Below the pieces are notes generated by a model. It worked only from the letters and a program-made list of their open reading frames with translations, did no database searches and was not told where the DNA came from. A stretch of 42,555 nucleotides of DNA. Source: Thermoguttaceae bacterium (lineage in GTDB: Bacteria > Planctomycetota > Planctomycetia > Pirellulales > Thermoguttaceae). A program made the position numbers and the translations under genes. Where the stretch lies: assembly GCA_029975295.1 (NCBI GenBank), contig JARKPK010000031.1, positions 1 to 42,555 on the forward strand. Direction: 5' to 3'. Below are positions 24,791 to 33,475 of the stretch, piece after piece (position 1 is the stretch's first letter; every line of letters starts with the position of its first letter).

Positions 24791-27649
24791 TTACCGCCGC
24801 AGGGCCAGCAGTTCATCGAACATCTGTTGGACGGTGGTGACCACTCGGGCGTTGCCGCGGTACATCGTCGAGGCGAGGATCAGGTCGATCAGGTTGCCGC
24901 CGATGTCGGTGTTCGACAGTTCTTGCGCGCCGGCGATGATCGACCCGATGCCCTGCTCGTTGGGATTTCCCTCGACCGGCAGGCCCGAGTTGACGCCGGC
25001 CGAATACATGTTTTCGCCCTTCTGCTCGAGGCCGGCCACGTTGCTGAACCGCGCCAGGCGAATCTGGCCCAAGTCGCGGGTGATGCCGTTGCTGAACACG
25101 CCGCGGATTCGGCCGTCTTCGCCGACGATGAAGCTGGTGAGCACGCCGGGGGCCGACCCGTCTTGCCGCGAAATGGCCAACGTGTTGTGATCGGTGGCCA
25201 AGCCGGAAAGCTGCGTGAAATCGAGGTTGAACTCCAGCGGCGAGCGCGACGAAACGTGCGACCGCATCACGGAAACGGTCGAATTCGTCGCGGAGATGAA
25301 GTTGCCTTCGCCGTCGAAGTAGATCAGGCCCGTCCCGCAGGAGATCGACGCCCCGGTCAGCGGGTCGTTGTCGGGCGAATCGGCGTACCAGCGATAGACC
25401 GTGTTGGTGCTGCTGCGGCTTTCCAGCACGGCCGTGATGCGAACGGCCACGGGAATGCCCAGCGAATCGTAAGCGATGAAGTCGGCCACGGCGCTGTTGC
25501 CGGCCGCGCGATGCTGCGCGGTGAAGGGGAGATTGACCGTCCTCCGCCCTTCGGTGGTGACCAATTGCAGCCCCGAAAGCCCGATGCTCACCGCGTTGTC
25601 GACGCCGTTGTTGGCCGTGAACTTGATCCGGCCGTTCTCGACGAAGCCGCCGGCGGCATGGCCGGTATTGGCGTCCAAGGGAATCGGGTGATCGGGATCC
25701 GACCCCGGCGGCTTCTGGATGCCCAGCGCCTGCTCCATGAAGTTGTACAGATCGATCACCTTCGTGGTGTCGTTGATGGTGAACGTCTTGGTGGCCAAGG
25801 TGCGGTCGCCCTTCTTGCCGGAAAACTCCAGCGTGGCGGTGGTGCCGGGGGCGAAGTTGAACACGCGGGCATAGGTCGAGCCGTCGCGGCGGATCACGTC
25901 TTTCAACAGCGTGCTTTGGCTGATCGGCGGGCCGTCGAGATTGAGCGTCCAATGCAGCTTGGCGCCGCCCGGCCCAACGGCATTCAGGTCGGAGATGACG
26001 GAGTCGGGGACCATGTCGGTGTAGCTGAAGTTGCCGTCGACGCGATTGACCGACGTGACATAGTAGAACGTGTTGGCGTCGGTCGAGAGGTTGCGATAGA
26101 TGCGCGTTTCGCAATCATTCGGCGGCCATTGCAGCGTGTCGGTCGTGCCCGGGAAGTTGTAGAGATGCACGCGGCCCGGTTCGACGGTGATGCCCTGCGC
26201 GGTCAGCGGATTGGGCCGGCTTTCCACGCCGGTGGCGCGGTTGTAGTAGGTGACGTAATAGCTGTAGTTGCCCGAGATCGACGGATAGGTGTCGAGCAGA
26301 TGCCGCGTGGACGGGTCGGTGGCCGTGGCGTTGGTCGTGGTGTCGGTGAAGGAGAGCTTGTGAGAGACGGCGGGGCCCAGCCCGGCGTCGTCGGTGATGT
26401 CGGTGAAGGTGGTCGTTCCGGCGGCGATCGATCCCAAGTAGTAATACGTGTCTTGATTCGAGCCGGGGTTCTTCGTGGTGCGGTAGATGCGGGCGAAGGC
26501 GTAGCCGCCGGTGGAAAGCCCGGTCAACTCCACGGCGTTTTGCCCGCTGGCCACGGTGGCTTGCAGGGCGTCGTAGGTTTTCGAGAGCGGACCGTCGGCG
26601 CTGCCCGGCCAAGCGACGTTGGAGTACTCGATGCGGTAGTAGTAGTTGCCCACGTCAACGTCGCCGCCCACGGCATTGATGCCCGTGGCCGACGCGCCGC
26701 TCCAATTGCAGTAGTTCGTGGCGACTTCGCCGACGAAATAGTACTTCGGGTCGTCGGCCGGATGGTTGGTTTCGGTTCGATAGACGCGGACGTAGGAGTA
26801 TTTGTCGTCGGCCGGCAGTCCGTCGATTTGCACCGTTCCGCCGCCGGCCGGCACGGTGACCTGCGTGGAATTGGCCGAGGCGATGCCTTCGGTTCCGCCG
26901 TTGGCCATCGTGTCGTCGGCATAGACGAAGCGGTAGTAGTAGTTGCCCGGTTCGATCGGGCCCGGCGTCGTGGTGCTGTCGTAGGTTACGCCGGAAAGCA
27001 TCATCGGCGTGGCGGCCACCGTGCTGACGGCCGTTTGCGGATAGGTGATGGCCCCGTTGCTGAGCACCCCGGTTTGAATGGTTTCCGCTCGATCGCCGAT
27101 ATCCCCGGTGGGCGAAAGCGTGCCTTCGAGAAACGCCGTGGAGGTGGGCCGAGCCACGGCGGCGGCGCCCAGGGGAATGGTCAACGGGACGAGGTGGGTT
27201 TGCTGGATCTGGTACTGGTCGTTGACGCCGAACCCGAGCACGCGATTGCCGGTGATCGTGACAATCTGGTTTTCCGAGTTCAGCTTGAAAATGCCGTTGC
27301 GGGTGTACAATCGTTCGCCGCTGGTGCCTTGCACGATGAAGAAACCGTCGCCCTGAATCGCCATATCGGTCGGATTCGAGCTGATTTGGATCGTGCCCTG
27401 CGAGAAGTTCGGGGTGATGTCGGCCACCATCGTGCCCAAGCCGACTTGGCGCGGGTTGGTGCCGCCGCTGTTGTTCGTCGGCGCCGACCCGAGGCTCTTG
27501 GTTTGCAAGAACTGGGTGGCGAACGAAGCCGTCGACGCTTTGAAACCCACCGTGTTGGAGTTGGCCAAGTTGTTGCCCACCACGTCGATCGTGGTTTCGG
27601 CCGCGGTCAAGCCGGTCAGGGCTGTGCTTAGTGCAGATGCCAAACCCAT
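24791..27649 (-). CDS. flgE: Flagellar hook protein FlgE, very long
   Basis: A 952-residue hook protein; the family is usually 400-550. The ATG at 27649 has an AGGAGAG ribosome site. The N-terminal rod-like helix LTGLTAAETTIDVVGNNLAN and NTVGFKAS are canonical, followed by FlgE D0/D1 strands (MAIQGDGFFIVQG, YTRNGIFKLN). The C-terminus has EGNPNEQGIGSIIAGAQEL, SNTDIGGNLIDLILAS and YRGNARVVTTVQQMFDELLAL, all standard. The extra length is a surface insert at about 225-550 containing three tandem repeats. A segment at about 625-680 (FNFAPGTTATLEFSGKKG) belongs to the hook D2-like region. The upstream gene flgD is the hook cap, and fliK lies before it, so the hook assembly module is complete. Confidence 0.96.
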   Translation of the reverse strand: MGLASALSTALTGLTAAETTIDVVGNNLANSNTVGFKASTASFATQFLQTKSLGSAPTNNSGGTNPRQVGLGTMVADITPNFSQGTIQISSNPTDMAIQGDGFFIVQGTSGERLYTRNGIFKLNSENQIVTITGNRVLGFGVNDQYQIQQTHLVPLTIPLGAAAVARPTSTAFLEGTLSPTGDIGDRAETIQTGVLSNGAITYPQTAVSTVAATPMMLSGVTYDSTTTPGPIEPGNYYYRFVYADDTMANGGTEGIASANSTQVTVPAGGGTVQIDGLPADDKYSYVRVYRTETNHPADDPKYYFVGEVATNYCNWSGASATGINAVGGDVDVGNYYYRIEYSNVAWPGSADGPLSKTYDALQATVASGQNAVELTGLSTGGYAFARIYRTTKNPGSNQDTYYYLGSIAAGTTTFTDITDDAGLGPAVSHKLSFTDTTTNATATDPSTRHLLDTYPSISGNYSYYVTYYNRATGVESRPNPLTAQGITVEPGRVHLYNFPGTTDTLQWPPNDCETRIYRNLSTDANTFYYVTSVNRVDGNFSYTDMVPDSVISDLNAVGPGGAKLHWTLNLDGPPISQSTLLKDVIRRDGSTYARVFNFAPGTTATLEFSGKKGDRTLATKTFTINDTTKVIDLYNFMEQALGIQKPPGSDPDHPIPLDANTGHAAGGFVENGRIKFTANNGVDNAVSIGLSGLQLVTTEGRRTVNLPFTAQHRAAGNSAVADFIAYDSLGIPVAVRITAVLESRSSTNTVYRWYADSPDNDPLTGASISCGTGLIYFDGEGNFISATNSTVSVMRSHVSSRSPLEFNLDFTQLSGLATDHNTLAISRQDGSAPGVLTSFIVGEDGRIRGVFSNGITRDLGQIRLARFSNVAGLEQKGENMYSAGVNSGLPVEGNPNEQGIGSIIAGAQELSNTDIGGNLIDLILASTMYRGNARVVTTVQQMFDELLALRR
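26003..26953 (-). repeat. Three tandem Fn3-like repeats within FlgE
   Basis: Residues 233-313, 333-422 and 458-549 of FlgE each start with a GNYYYR(F/I) or GNYSYY strand followed by a Tyr (VY, EY, TY), continue to a strand with (V/A/T)R(V/I)YR(T/N), and end with a YYF, YYYLGS or FYYVTS strand. Spacing between the blocks is about 52-55 and 16-20 residues. The aromatic strands and the length suggest a fibronectin III-like beta-sandwich. These units probably decorate the outside of the hook. Confidence 0.75.
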
Positions 27650-27811
27650 GTCTTGCTCTCCTGTCGATTGTCGCCGTTCGGCGGCCGGGCGGCTCCGCGC
27701 CGTTGGGCGTTGGGCCGGGTCGCCGGTTGCTGTCTTGTCATCAAACCTGTGTCAACGATTGCAACGATTCATCACCCCAAAGGGCGGCTTGCCTTGCTTG
27801 TTTCAACGACG

Positions 27812-28303
27812 CTATTCGCCCTGCCCTGCTGGGTTCTCTTGGGCGGTGGACGCTTCTGTGTCGGCTTGGGCGGTTGACCCTTCCGAAGGCTGATCGGGAA
27901 GAATCTTCTGGACGTTCGACAGACTTACCACCTGATCGCCGACATGCAGCTTGGCGGCTCCGTTCTGAAACACCACGCCCGTCACCTTGCCTTGAACCTC
28001 TTTGCCCGAATCGTCCAATCCGGAGATTTTTCGACCGAGCATCGCGGCGGCCGTGTTGAGGTTCTGTCCGAGCATCACGCCGGTCAATGTTGTTGTCAGG
28101 TATTGGTTGGCCTGAATGGCGCGAATCTGGCCGATCTGTTCGACTAGGTCCTTGTTTTTCACCGGATCAAGGGGGTCCTGATTCTGCAATTCGGAAATCA
28201 GCAGTTTCATGAAATCGTCGATGTTCAAATTGGCATAGGCGTCGCTGGTGGTGCTTTGCGCGCCGACCGATCCTTGAATCCCGCCAACGGCCGAGTTCGC
28301 CAT
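27812..28303 (-). CDS. flgD: Flagellar hook cap (hook assembly) protein FlgD
   Basis: A 163-residue FlgD, the scaffold that caps the growing hook. The ATG at 28303 follows AGGAGCG; the frame is open to 28360 without family sequence. The diagnostic N-terminal block FMKLLISELQNQDPLDP is at residues 31-47, followed by LVEQIGQIRAIQANQYL. A small Tudor-like part (LGRKISGLDDSGKEV...VSLSNVQKIL) follows. The protein is shorter than the usual 220 residues because the FlgD-type Fn3 domain between the Tudor halves is absent. The acidic Ser/Thr/Gln tail is disordered. A 162-base gap separates it from flgE. Confidence 0.93.
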   Translation of the reverse strand: MANSAVGGIQGSVGAQSTTSDAYANLNIDDFMKLLISELQNQDPLDPVKNKDLVEQIGQIRAIQANQYLTTTLTGVMLGQNLNTAAAMLGRKISGLDDSGKEVQGKVTGVVFQNGAAKLHVGDQVVSLSNVQKILPDQPSEGSTAQADTEASTAQENPAGQGE

Positions 28304-28364
28304 GATTTCGCTCCTGTTTGCTCCTCGCCTGCGCGCCGCGGGGCTTTGCGCGGGCAACATTCGT

Positions 28365-29978
28365 TCACACGATCACATTCAATCGGCCGTCGCCGCCCAG
28401 GCGCGATTGGGGCGTAGCCTCGACGGCGGGCGGCGCCGCGTTGCCGCGCGCCGGGCCGTGGACGGCCGCCGCCCGTGCCTCGCGCCGCCGCGATTCGTCT
28501 TGCCCGGCGTGGTGCGTTCCACCACCCGGCTGACGATCGGCCACCTCGACATGGAACTGTTGAATCTTGATCTCCTGCCCGGCCAAACGCTCTTTCAGCG
28601 CCGGCAGATGATCGAGCAGCAGGTTCCGCGCCTCGGGCGTTTCGGCCTCAAGTCGGGCCGACATCTGCCCGTTGCGCACAGTGATTTCGATCCGCAGCGA
28701 GCCCAACTCGGGCGGACTCAATTTCAACCGCAGAGTGTTGTTCTGCTCGCTCAATGAACGGAACGCGCCGGCCACACGCTGCACGAACCGCGCCCGATCG
28801 ATTCCGGCGCCCGGCGCGCGTCCGGGCGTTTCGTCCGCCGCGTTGACGGCCGGCGCCGTTCGAGCCGGGCCTTGGCGGACACCGACAGCCGCCGGCGCAG
28901 CTTCGGGCACAATCAACGTCGGCAACGGCGCGGGCGGCGAAGTCGAGACCGTCGAGCCCGAGTGCGCCGGGATCGCCGCGGCGGTCGGCGCGGGCGTCGC
29001 CGTCGATTCCGCCGTCGCCTCCGCGGCGACGGCTTGGGCCGAAGGCAAGTTGCCGGCAGCCGGCTGTTCCGCGGCCCGGGCACGACGGGCACCGCCCATT
29101 CGCGCGTCGGCTCCGGCGGCCGAGCGCCGCGGACCGACCGCGCCCGCGGCGGCGTCGCCCGTCCGGCGGGGATTCGCGGCGTCGCCGGTTGGCACGCGGA
29201 GCGCCTCGACATCGAGTTCCGCTTCCCCGGATCGTGCTTCCGCCGGTTTCTGTTCGATCAGCGGCTCGCGCGGCTGCTCGCCGAAGTCTGACGTTTCGTC
29301 GGCTGCCTCGTTCTTGGTGCGATGGCCTTGCCTCAACGCCGCCGGTGCGGTGGCCGCCGCGGCCGGCCCTTGCGGCTCGACCCCGAGTAGCGCTTGCGCG
29401 TGCTCGTCGGCTCCACCGGGTGTATTCGCGGCCGGCGCTTGCTGCGCGGCATCAAGTTGCGTCCGAACTGTGCCGTCCCCCGCATCGCTTTCCTTCGCCG
29501 GGATCTCGCCCTCCGGCAGCGCAGAAGCAACTTCAGCAACCACGTCGGTCGTTGTCGTCTCGCCAGCGGCAGCTTCGACCGTCTCGTCAGCTCCAATCGC
29601 AACCACGTTGCCATCGATGCGGGGGCCGGACTGCTCGTCGGCCTCGATGGGCGCCGCAGCCTCTGCCCGCTCGGCGTCGTCCGACTCGTCCTCATCGGCC
29701 AAGCGGTCGTCATCGGTGGTTGCCGGTTGCGCCGGGCGATCGGGCGGCGGTGCCGGCGCTGTCGATGCCTCGGCTGGGCGACTGCGATTGGCAGCGTCGG
29801 CCGGATCGTTCTGCGCGATCGGCGGCTCGGGCGGCAGCGGCGAATCGCGCCGTTGCTGCGCGCGGTTCAGCGCGCTTTCGAACTCGCCGCGGCGCGCAGA
29901 ACGCAGGGCGGCCGGATCGGCCAGCAGCACTTCGCTTAGCGCCACGTTGCGTAGCGGATCGGCGCTCATTTGCGACAT
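28365..29978 (-). CDS. fliK: Flagellar hook-length control protein FliK
   Basis: A 537-residue FliK, the secreted ruler that switches export specificity once the hook is complete. The first 380 residues are low-complexity Ala, Pro, Glu and Thr, as expected of a FliK ruler. The conserved C-terminal switch domain has RFVQRVAGAFRSLSEQNN, TLRLKLSPPELGSLRIEIT, RNGQMSARLEAETPEARNLL and LPALKERLAGQEIKIQ. The ATG at 29978 follows TAGGAGC. A 22-bp copy of this start region lies 134 bases upstream. The gene sits between the MotE-like gene and flgD, as in the Bacillus fla/che operon. Confidence 0.93.
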   Translation of the reverse strand: MSQMSADPLRNVALSEVLLADPAALRSARRGEFESALNRAQQRRDSPLPPEPPIAQNDPADAANRSRPAEASTAPAPPPDRPAQPATTDDDRLADEDESDDAERAEAAAPIEADEQSGPRIDGNVVAIGADETVEAAAGETTTTDVVAEVASALPEGEIPAKESDAGDGTVRTQLDAAQQAPAANTPGGADEHAQALLGVEPQGPAAAATAPAALRQGHRTKNEAADETSDFGEQPREPLIEQKPAEARSGEAELDVEALRVPTGDAANPRRTGDAAAGAVGPRRSAAGADARMGGARRARAAEQPAAGNLPSAQAVAAEATAESTATPAPTAAAIPAHSGSTVSTSPPAPLPTLIVPEAAPAAVGVRQGPARTAPAVNAADETPGRAPGAGIDRARFVQRVAGAFRSLSEQNNTLRLKLSPPELGSLRIEITVRNGQMSARLEAETPEARNLLLDHLPALKERLAGQEIKIQQFHVEVADRQPGGGTHHAGQDESRRREARAAAVHGPARGNAAPPAVEATPQSRLGGDGRLNVIV

Positions 29979-30112
29979 GTTCCGCGGCTCCTATTTGTCA
30001 TCTGCCGCAACTGGTTCGTCGGCGGCGGTTGGTTCATCCAACGGCGCGTTGGGCGCTGCCGGACAAGCTGGCGGTGGCACGCAACCGTCCCATCGGCGCT
30101 TTGGTGCGACAT
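29966..30112 (-). CDS. Possible 48-residue ORF with a duplicated fliK start site
   Basis: Directly after the MotE-like stop codon, a CAGGAGC ribosome site leads to ATGTCGCACC... at 30112, a frame of 48 codons that ends at 29966, overlapping the fliK start by 13 bases. The predicted protein is rich in Arg, Gln and Pro and has no family features. Its start is a 22-bp copy of the fliK start. It could be a coupled leader peptide or only a duplication scar. Confidence 0.3.
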   Translation of the reverse strand: MSHQSADGTVACHRQLVRQRPTRRWMNQPPPTNQLRQMTNRSRGTCRK

Positions 30113-30126
30113 GTTCCGCGGCTCCT
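29971..30126. repeat. 22-bp direct repeat around two start sites
   Basis: Bases 29971-29992 and 30105-30126 are identical over 22 positions. Each contains, on the minus strand, AGGAGCC and an ATG followed by TCGCA. The spacing of 134 bases is not a multiple of 3. Confidence 0.9.
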
Positions 30127-30127
30127 G

Positions 30128-30820
30128 CTAGGGCGAGATCGGTTGCGGTTGATTGATCGCCGCGCGGGTTTTGTCGGTGGCCTCGGCCAGCGGCACGCCC
30201 TCGCGCACCCGTTTGAGGATTCGGCTGAGTTGCTCGGCTTCCTCGGGCGTTTTGAACTCGGTGATGATCTTGGCCCGTTTCGAATCGGACATCTGCGAGA
30301 AGATTTCCACCACTTCATCGAGCCGGTCGTCGGCGAGCATCTTGACGATCTGCTCCTTGGCCTGTTTCGGTTTGATGGTTTCCAGGGTGCGCCGCACGTC
30401 GTCGAGTCCGGCGGCCGCGGCGCCCTCGCGCATCGCCGCCAGTTCGTTTTCGAAATTCTCGCGCAGCGTCTTGAGCCGTTTCGTTTCTTCCACCAAGGTT
30501 TGCTGCTGCTGCCGCACTTCGCGCTGAAGGGTTTGCATCGTCTGTTCGCGCAGTTCGAGGTCGCGCGTGGCGCGGGCCCGGCGTTCGAGCATCTCGTCGA
30601 ACGAAGGTTGTTCGGGCGCGGCGTCGCTCTTCGGCGGCGCGGCCGGCGCGGCGGCCGAAGGGAGTTCCAAGCCGTAGGCGGCGGCCAGCATCCGCATCCA
30701 CTTGTCGTGATTGAGCTGCGTTTTATGGATGAAGCCGGCGACAATGATCGCCATCGCCACCACCGTGCCGATGGAGAAGTAGGCCGCGGCCGCACCGAGG
30801 ATGAGGAACAGTTTGCCCAT
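30128..30820 (-). CDS. motE: MotE/YlxF-like flagellar protein
   Basis: A 230-residue protein with one membrane helix (about 9-31), a Pro/Ala linker, a long coiled coil (about 75-135: RRARATRDLELREQ, VEETKRLKTLRENF) and an MgtE-N-like helical domain (about 145-215: AKEQIVKMLADDRLDEVVEI, KRAKIITEFKTPEEAEQL). This is the MotE (COG3334) architecture; rhizobial MotE is a periplasmic chaperone for MotC, and Bacillus YlxF occupies the same place between fliJ and fliK. The ATG at 30820 overlaps the fliJ stop in TGATG and has GGGAGGG behind it; a GTG one codon earlier is an alternative. The function here is probably stator or basal-body assembly. Confidence 0.8.
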   Translation of the reverse strand: MGKLFLILGAAAAYFSIGTVVAMAIIVAGFIHKTQLNHDKWMRMLAAAYGLELPSAAAPAAPPKSDAAPEQPSFDEMLERRARATRDLELREQTMQTLQREVRQQQQTLVEETKRLKTLRENFENELAAMREGAAAAGLDDVRRTLETIKPKQAKEQIVKMLADDRLDEVVEIFSQMSDSKRAKIITEFKTPEEAEQLSRILKRVREGVPLAEATDKTRAAINQPQPISP

Positions 30821-31272
30821 CACACGCCCTCCCGGCGCAGCGCGCGTTGCTGCGCCACTTCATCAAGCCGCTGCATTTCGCGGCGGCCTTCGGTTTGGCG
30901 GAACTGCTCCTCTTGCTTGTTGCGCAGCAGTTCCAGGGTTCGCACCTGCCGATCGGCCTCGACCAGCGCCAGGCGGCGGCGTTCGATTTCTTCAGCGACC
31001 GACGCCTGCTGCCGTTGCAATTGGCCTTGGCGGAATCGCAGGGCCACTTCGTAGCGCTGCGAATCGACCAAGAGATCGACGTTGATCGCGCCGGGACCGA
31101 CGGCGCATCGCTGCTGGCGGCGCAAACTCTCCAGCTCGCGTCCGAGCTGGTCGGCCTGGCGGGCCAGCAGGTCGGCCACGCGATAGGCCTCGGCCAGTTC
31201 GCCGCGGCGCTGGTCGCGTTCCGACTGCCGGAGCCGGAGCACGGTCGATAATCGGAAACGAAACACGCTCAT
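30820..31272 (-). CDS. fliJ: Flagellar export protein FliJ
   Basis: A 150-residue, almost entirely helical coiled-coil protein starting MSVFRFRLSTVLRLRQSERDQ, the typical FliJ opening (F-F-L-VL-LR). FliJ is the soluble stalk of the export ATPase: it inserts into the FliI ring and links it to FlhA. The remaining sequence is Arg, Gln and Glu heptads. It follows fliI by 12 bases and overlaps the MotE-like gene by one base (TGATG). Length is close to the family norm of 147. Confidence 0.9.
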   Translation of the reverse strand: MSVFRFRLSTVLRLRQSERDQRRGELAEAYRVADLLARQADQLGRELESLRRQQRCAVGPGAINVDLLVDSQRYEVALRFRQGQLQRQQASVAEEIERRRLALVEADRQVRTLELLRNKQEEQFRQTEGRREMQRLDEVAQQRALRREGV

Positions 31273-31284
31273 CGTCGCAGTCCG

Positions 31285-32646
31285 TTAGCCCGGCGATTGC
31301 GTTGCCGGGTGTGCATTGTTGGCTTTGCCCGTCGCGCCGGCCGAACGAATCGCCTGGTGCCAGCCGATCAATCGATCGCGCGTTTGTTTGAACTCGGCCG
31401 GTTCGTCCATCGTTTGCCGGAGGAATCGTTGGATTTCCGGGAGTTGTTCAATGGCGGCATCGACCGTGGGATTCGCCCCGCGACGATAAGCCCCGATCGA
31501 AATCAGGTCTTCGTGGTCGCGGTAGGCGGCCAGCAGTTCGCGCATCGCCGCGGCGGCGGCGCGATGCTCGCTGGAGACGACGTCGTTCATCAATCGGCTG
31601 AGGCTTTCCAGAACGTCGATGGCCGGGTAGTGGCCCTTCGATCCCAGTTTGCGGGAGAGCCAGGTGTGCCCGTCGAGCAATCCGCGCACGCAGTCGGCGA
31701 TCGGTTCGTTCGGATCGTCGGCCTCGACCAGCACGGAATAAAACGCCGTGATGCTTCCTCGCGGGCCGCGACCGGCGCGCTCGACCAGCCGCGGCAGCAG
31801 GGCGAACACCGACGGCGGGAACCCGCGGGTGGTCGGCGGTTCGCCGGCGGCCAAGCCGATTTCGCGCTGCGCCAGGGCGAAGCGCGTCAGCGAGTCCATC
31901 ATCAGCAAGACGTTCTTGCCCTGATCTCGGAAGTATTCGGCCACGGCCGTGGCCGCCCAGGCGGCCTGCACGCGGAGCAGGGCCGGTTCGTCGCTGGTGG
32001 CCACGACGACGACGCTTCGGGCCATCCCCTCGGGGCCGAGATCGCGTTGGAGAAACTCGTTCAATTCGCGTCCCCGCTCGCCGATCAGTGCGATCACGTT
32101 CACGTCGGCCGAGGTGTTGCGGGCCATCATTCCCAGCAACACGCTCTTGCCGATTCCCGAGCCGGCGAAGATGCCCATCCGTTGGCCCAGCCCGCAGGTC
32201 AGCATGCCGTCGATGGCGCGGACGCCGGTGGCCAGCGGCTGGGTGATGCGGGGGCGGTCGCAGGCGTGCGGGGGCCGGCGATCGAGTGCGGCGCGGTCGG
32301 GCAGCGCCGGGCGCGGGCCGCCATCGACCGTCTTGCCCGTCGGGTCGATCACGCGGCCCAACAGTGCCGGTCCGACCCGCAGCCACCGCGACGTTCGTTT
32401 CAGCCGCACCCGTTGGCCGCGGCGCACGCCGGAAAGATCACTGAGCGGGTAGAGCAGGGTCAGATCGTCGCGGAAGCCGATCACCTCGGCGGCGAGCGGG
32501 CCCCCGTGCGGCCGCTCGATCTCGGCCAGCGCGCCGATCGGGGCCGGAAACCCGGCCGCCGCCACGGTCAGCCCGACCGAATGCGCAACGCACCCGACAA
32601 TCGCCGTGGGCGTAAGCTGGTCGAGTTGTTCCTCAATGCTCCACAT
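31285..32646 (-). CDS. fliI: Flagellum-specific export ATPase FliI
   Basis: A 453-residue F1-beta-like ATPase of the type III export apparatus. The ATG at 32646 gives MWSIEEQLDQLTPTAIVG; the frame remains open to 32784 but the extension is Cys- and His-rich noise. Walker A is AGSGIGKS at residues 161-168, followed by VNVIALIGERGRELNEFL. Walker B is VLLMMD (246-251), then SLTRFALAQREIGLAAGEPP and GFPPSVFALLPRLVERAG. The DDPNEPIADCVRGLLDGH block near the C-terminus is typical. It lies 169 bases after fliH, a longer gap than elsewhere in the run, and 12 bases before fliJ. Confidence 0.97.
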   Translation of the reverse strand: MWSIEEQLDQLTPTAIVGCVAHSVGLTVAAAGFPAPIGALAEIERPHGGPLAAEVIGFRDDLTLLYPLSDLSGVRRGQRVRLKRTSRWLRVGPALLGRVIDPTGKTVDGGPRPALPDRAALDRRPPHACDRPRITQPLATGVRAIDGMLTCGLGQRMGIFAGSGIGKSVLLGMMARNTSADVNVIALIGERGRELNEFLQRDLGPEGMARSVVVVATSDEPALLRVQAAWAATAVAEYFRDQGKNVLLMMDSLTRFALAQREIGLAAGEPPTTRGFPPSVFALLPRLVERAGRGPRGSITAFYSVLVEADDPNEPIADCVRGLLDGHTWLSRKLGSKGHYPAIDVLESLSRLMNDVVSSEHRAAAAAMRELLAAYRDHEDLISIGAYRRGANPTVDAAIEQLPEIQRFLRQTMDEPAEFKQTRDRLIGWHQAIRSAGATGKANNAHPATQSPG

Positions 32647-32815
32647 CGTCGTTTCACCATGTTTCAGCCGCGCCGCGGGCGACGTTCCGCCGTTCGTGCG
32701 CCGCACTAGCGTTCCGTCCGATTCCGCATCGAGAGCCCTGCCGTGGGAACACGCGTGCGGCTCCACCCGGCAGCAACTGCGCATTGCAACAGCGAATGGC
32801 GTCAGGCGCGCGGCA

Positions 32816-33460
32816 TCAGTCGGTCAATTCCTCCACGATCCGTTTCAACTGCGATTCGATCTGCTGATCAATCACTCCGAATTGGGTTTCCACGCGGCAA
32901 CCGCCGGGGCTGACGCCGGGGTCGGGCACGATTTCGGCGGCCGTCAGCCCGGCCATCTCTTCCACGAGCGACTGCACCTGCTCGGCGATGTGCCGGTGAT
33001 CGGCCGGGGCCAGCGCAATCCGCACGCGCGTGTTGCCGGCGGCTAGTTGCAGCGCTTCGCGCACCAGGCCGACGGGAACCTCGGGCCGGCGGGTCAGCTC
33101 GCCCCGCACCACGCGGGCGGCAATGGCGGCGGCCACCTCGACCGCAGCCTGTTCCCAGTGCCGCAGCCATCCATCTTTCGATTGTTCGATTTGGGCGATG
33201 GCTTGCCGCAGGGCGGGCAGAACGTCGGCTAATTGGGCGGCCACGATCTGCTGTTGGGCCTCCAATGCGGCGCGGCGCCCGTCGATCTCGGCCTGTTTGC
33301 GAATCTGAACCGCTTCGGTTTGCGCCTGGGCGATGATCTTGCCCGCCTCGGCCCGAACCTGATCGAGGTATTGTTTTGCTTGGCGGGCCAAGTCCTCGAA
33401 ATTGAACGTGGCGGCCTGCGTCGAGCGGTGGTGTTCGCCGGGTCTGATGATCGTGGGCAT
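32816..33460 (-). CDS. fliH: Flagellar assembly protein FliH
   Basis: A 214-residue FliH, the stator-like regulator that holds FliI and docks it to the C-ring. The ATG at 33460 follows a perfect GGAGGAA within the end of fliG. The N-terminal half is a coiled coil (QAKQYLDQVRAEAGKIIAQA, FRK-type heptads). The C-terminal half resembles V-ATPase subunit E: AIAARVVRGEL, ALQLAAGNTRVRIALAP, and the closing GGCRVETQFGVIDQQIESQLKRI is the FliH signature. The gap to fliG is 15 bases. Confidence 0.93.
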   Translation of the reverse strand: MPTIIRPGEHHRSTQAATFNFEDLARQAKQYLDQVRAEAGKIIAQAQTEAVQIRKQAEIDGRRAALEAQQQIVAAQLADVLPALRQAIAQIEQSKDGWLRHWEQAAVEVAAAIAARVVRGELTRRPEVPVGLVREALQLAAGNTRVRIALAPADHRHIAEQVQSLVEEMAGLTAAEIVPDPGVSPGGCRVETQFGVIDQQIESQLKRIVEELTD

Positions 33461-33475
33461 GGGCGGTTCCTCCTT

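Noticed and set aside
24659-27631. A 990-codon open frame antisense to flgE
   Set aside because: It is a mirror of a GC-rich real gene. The product is low complexity (Val, Gly, Arg, His) and flgE on the other strand matches its family throughout.
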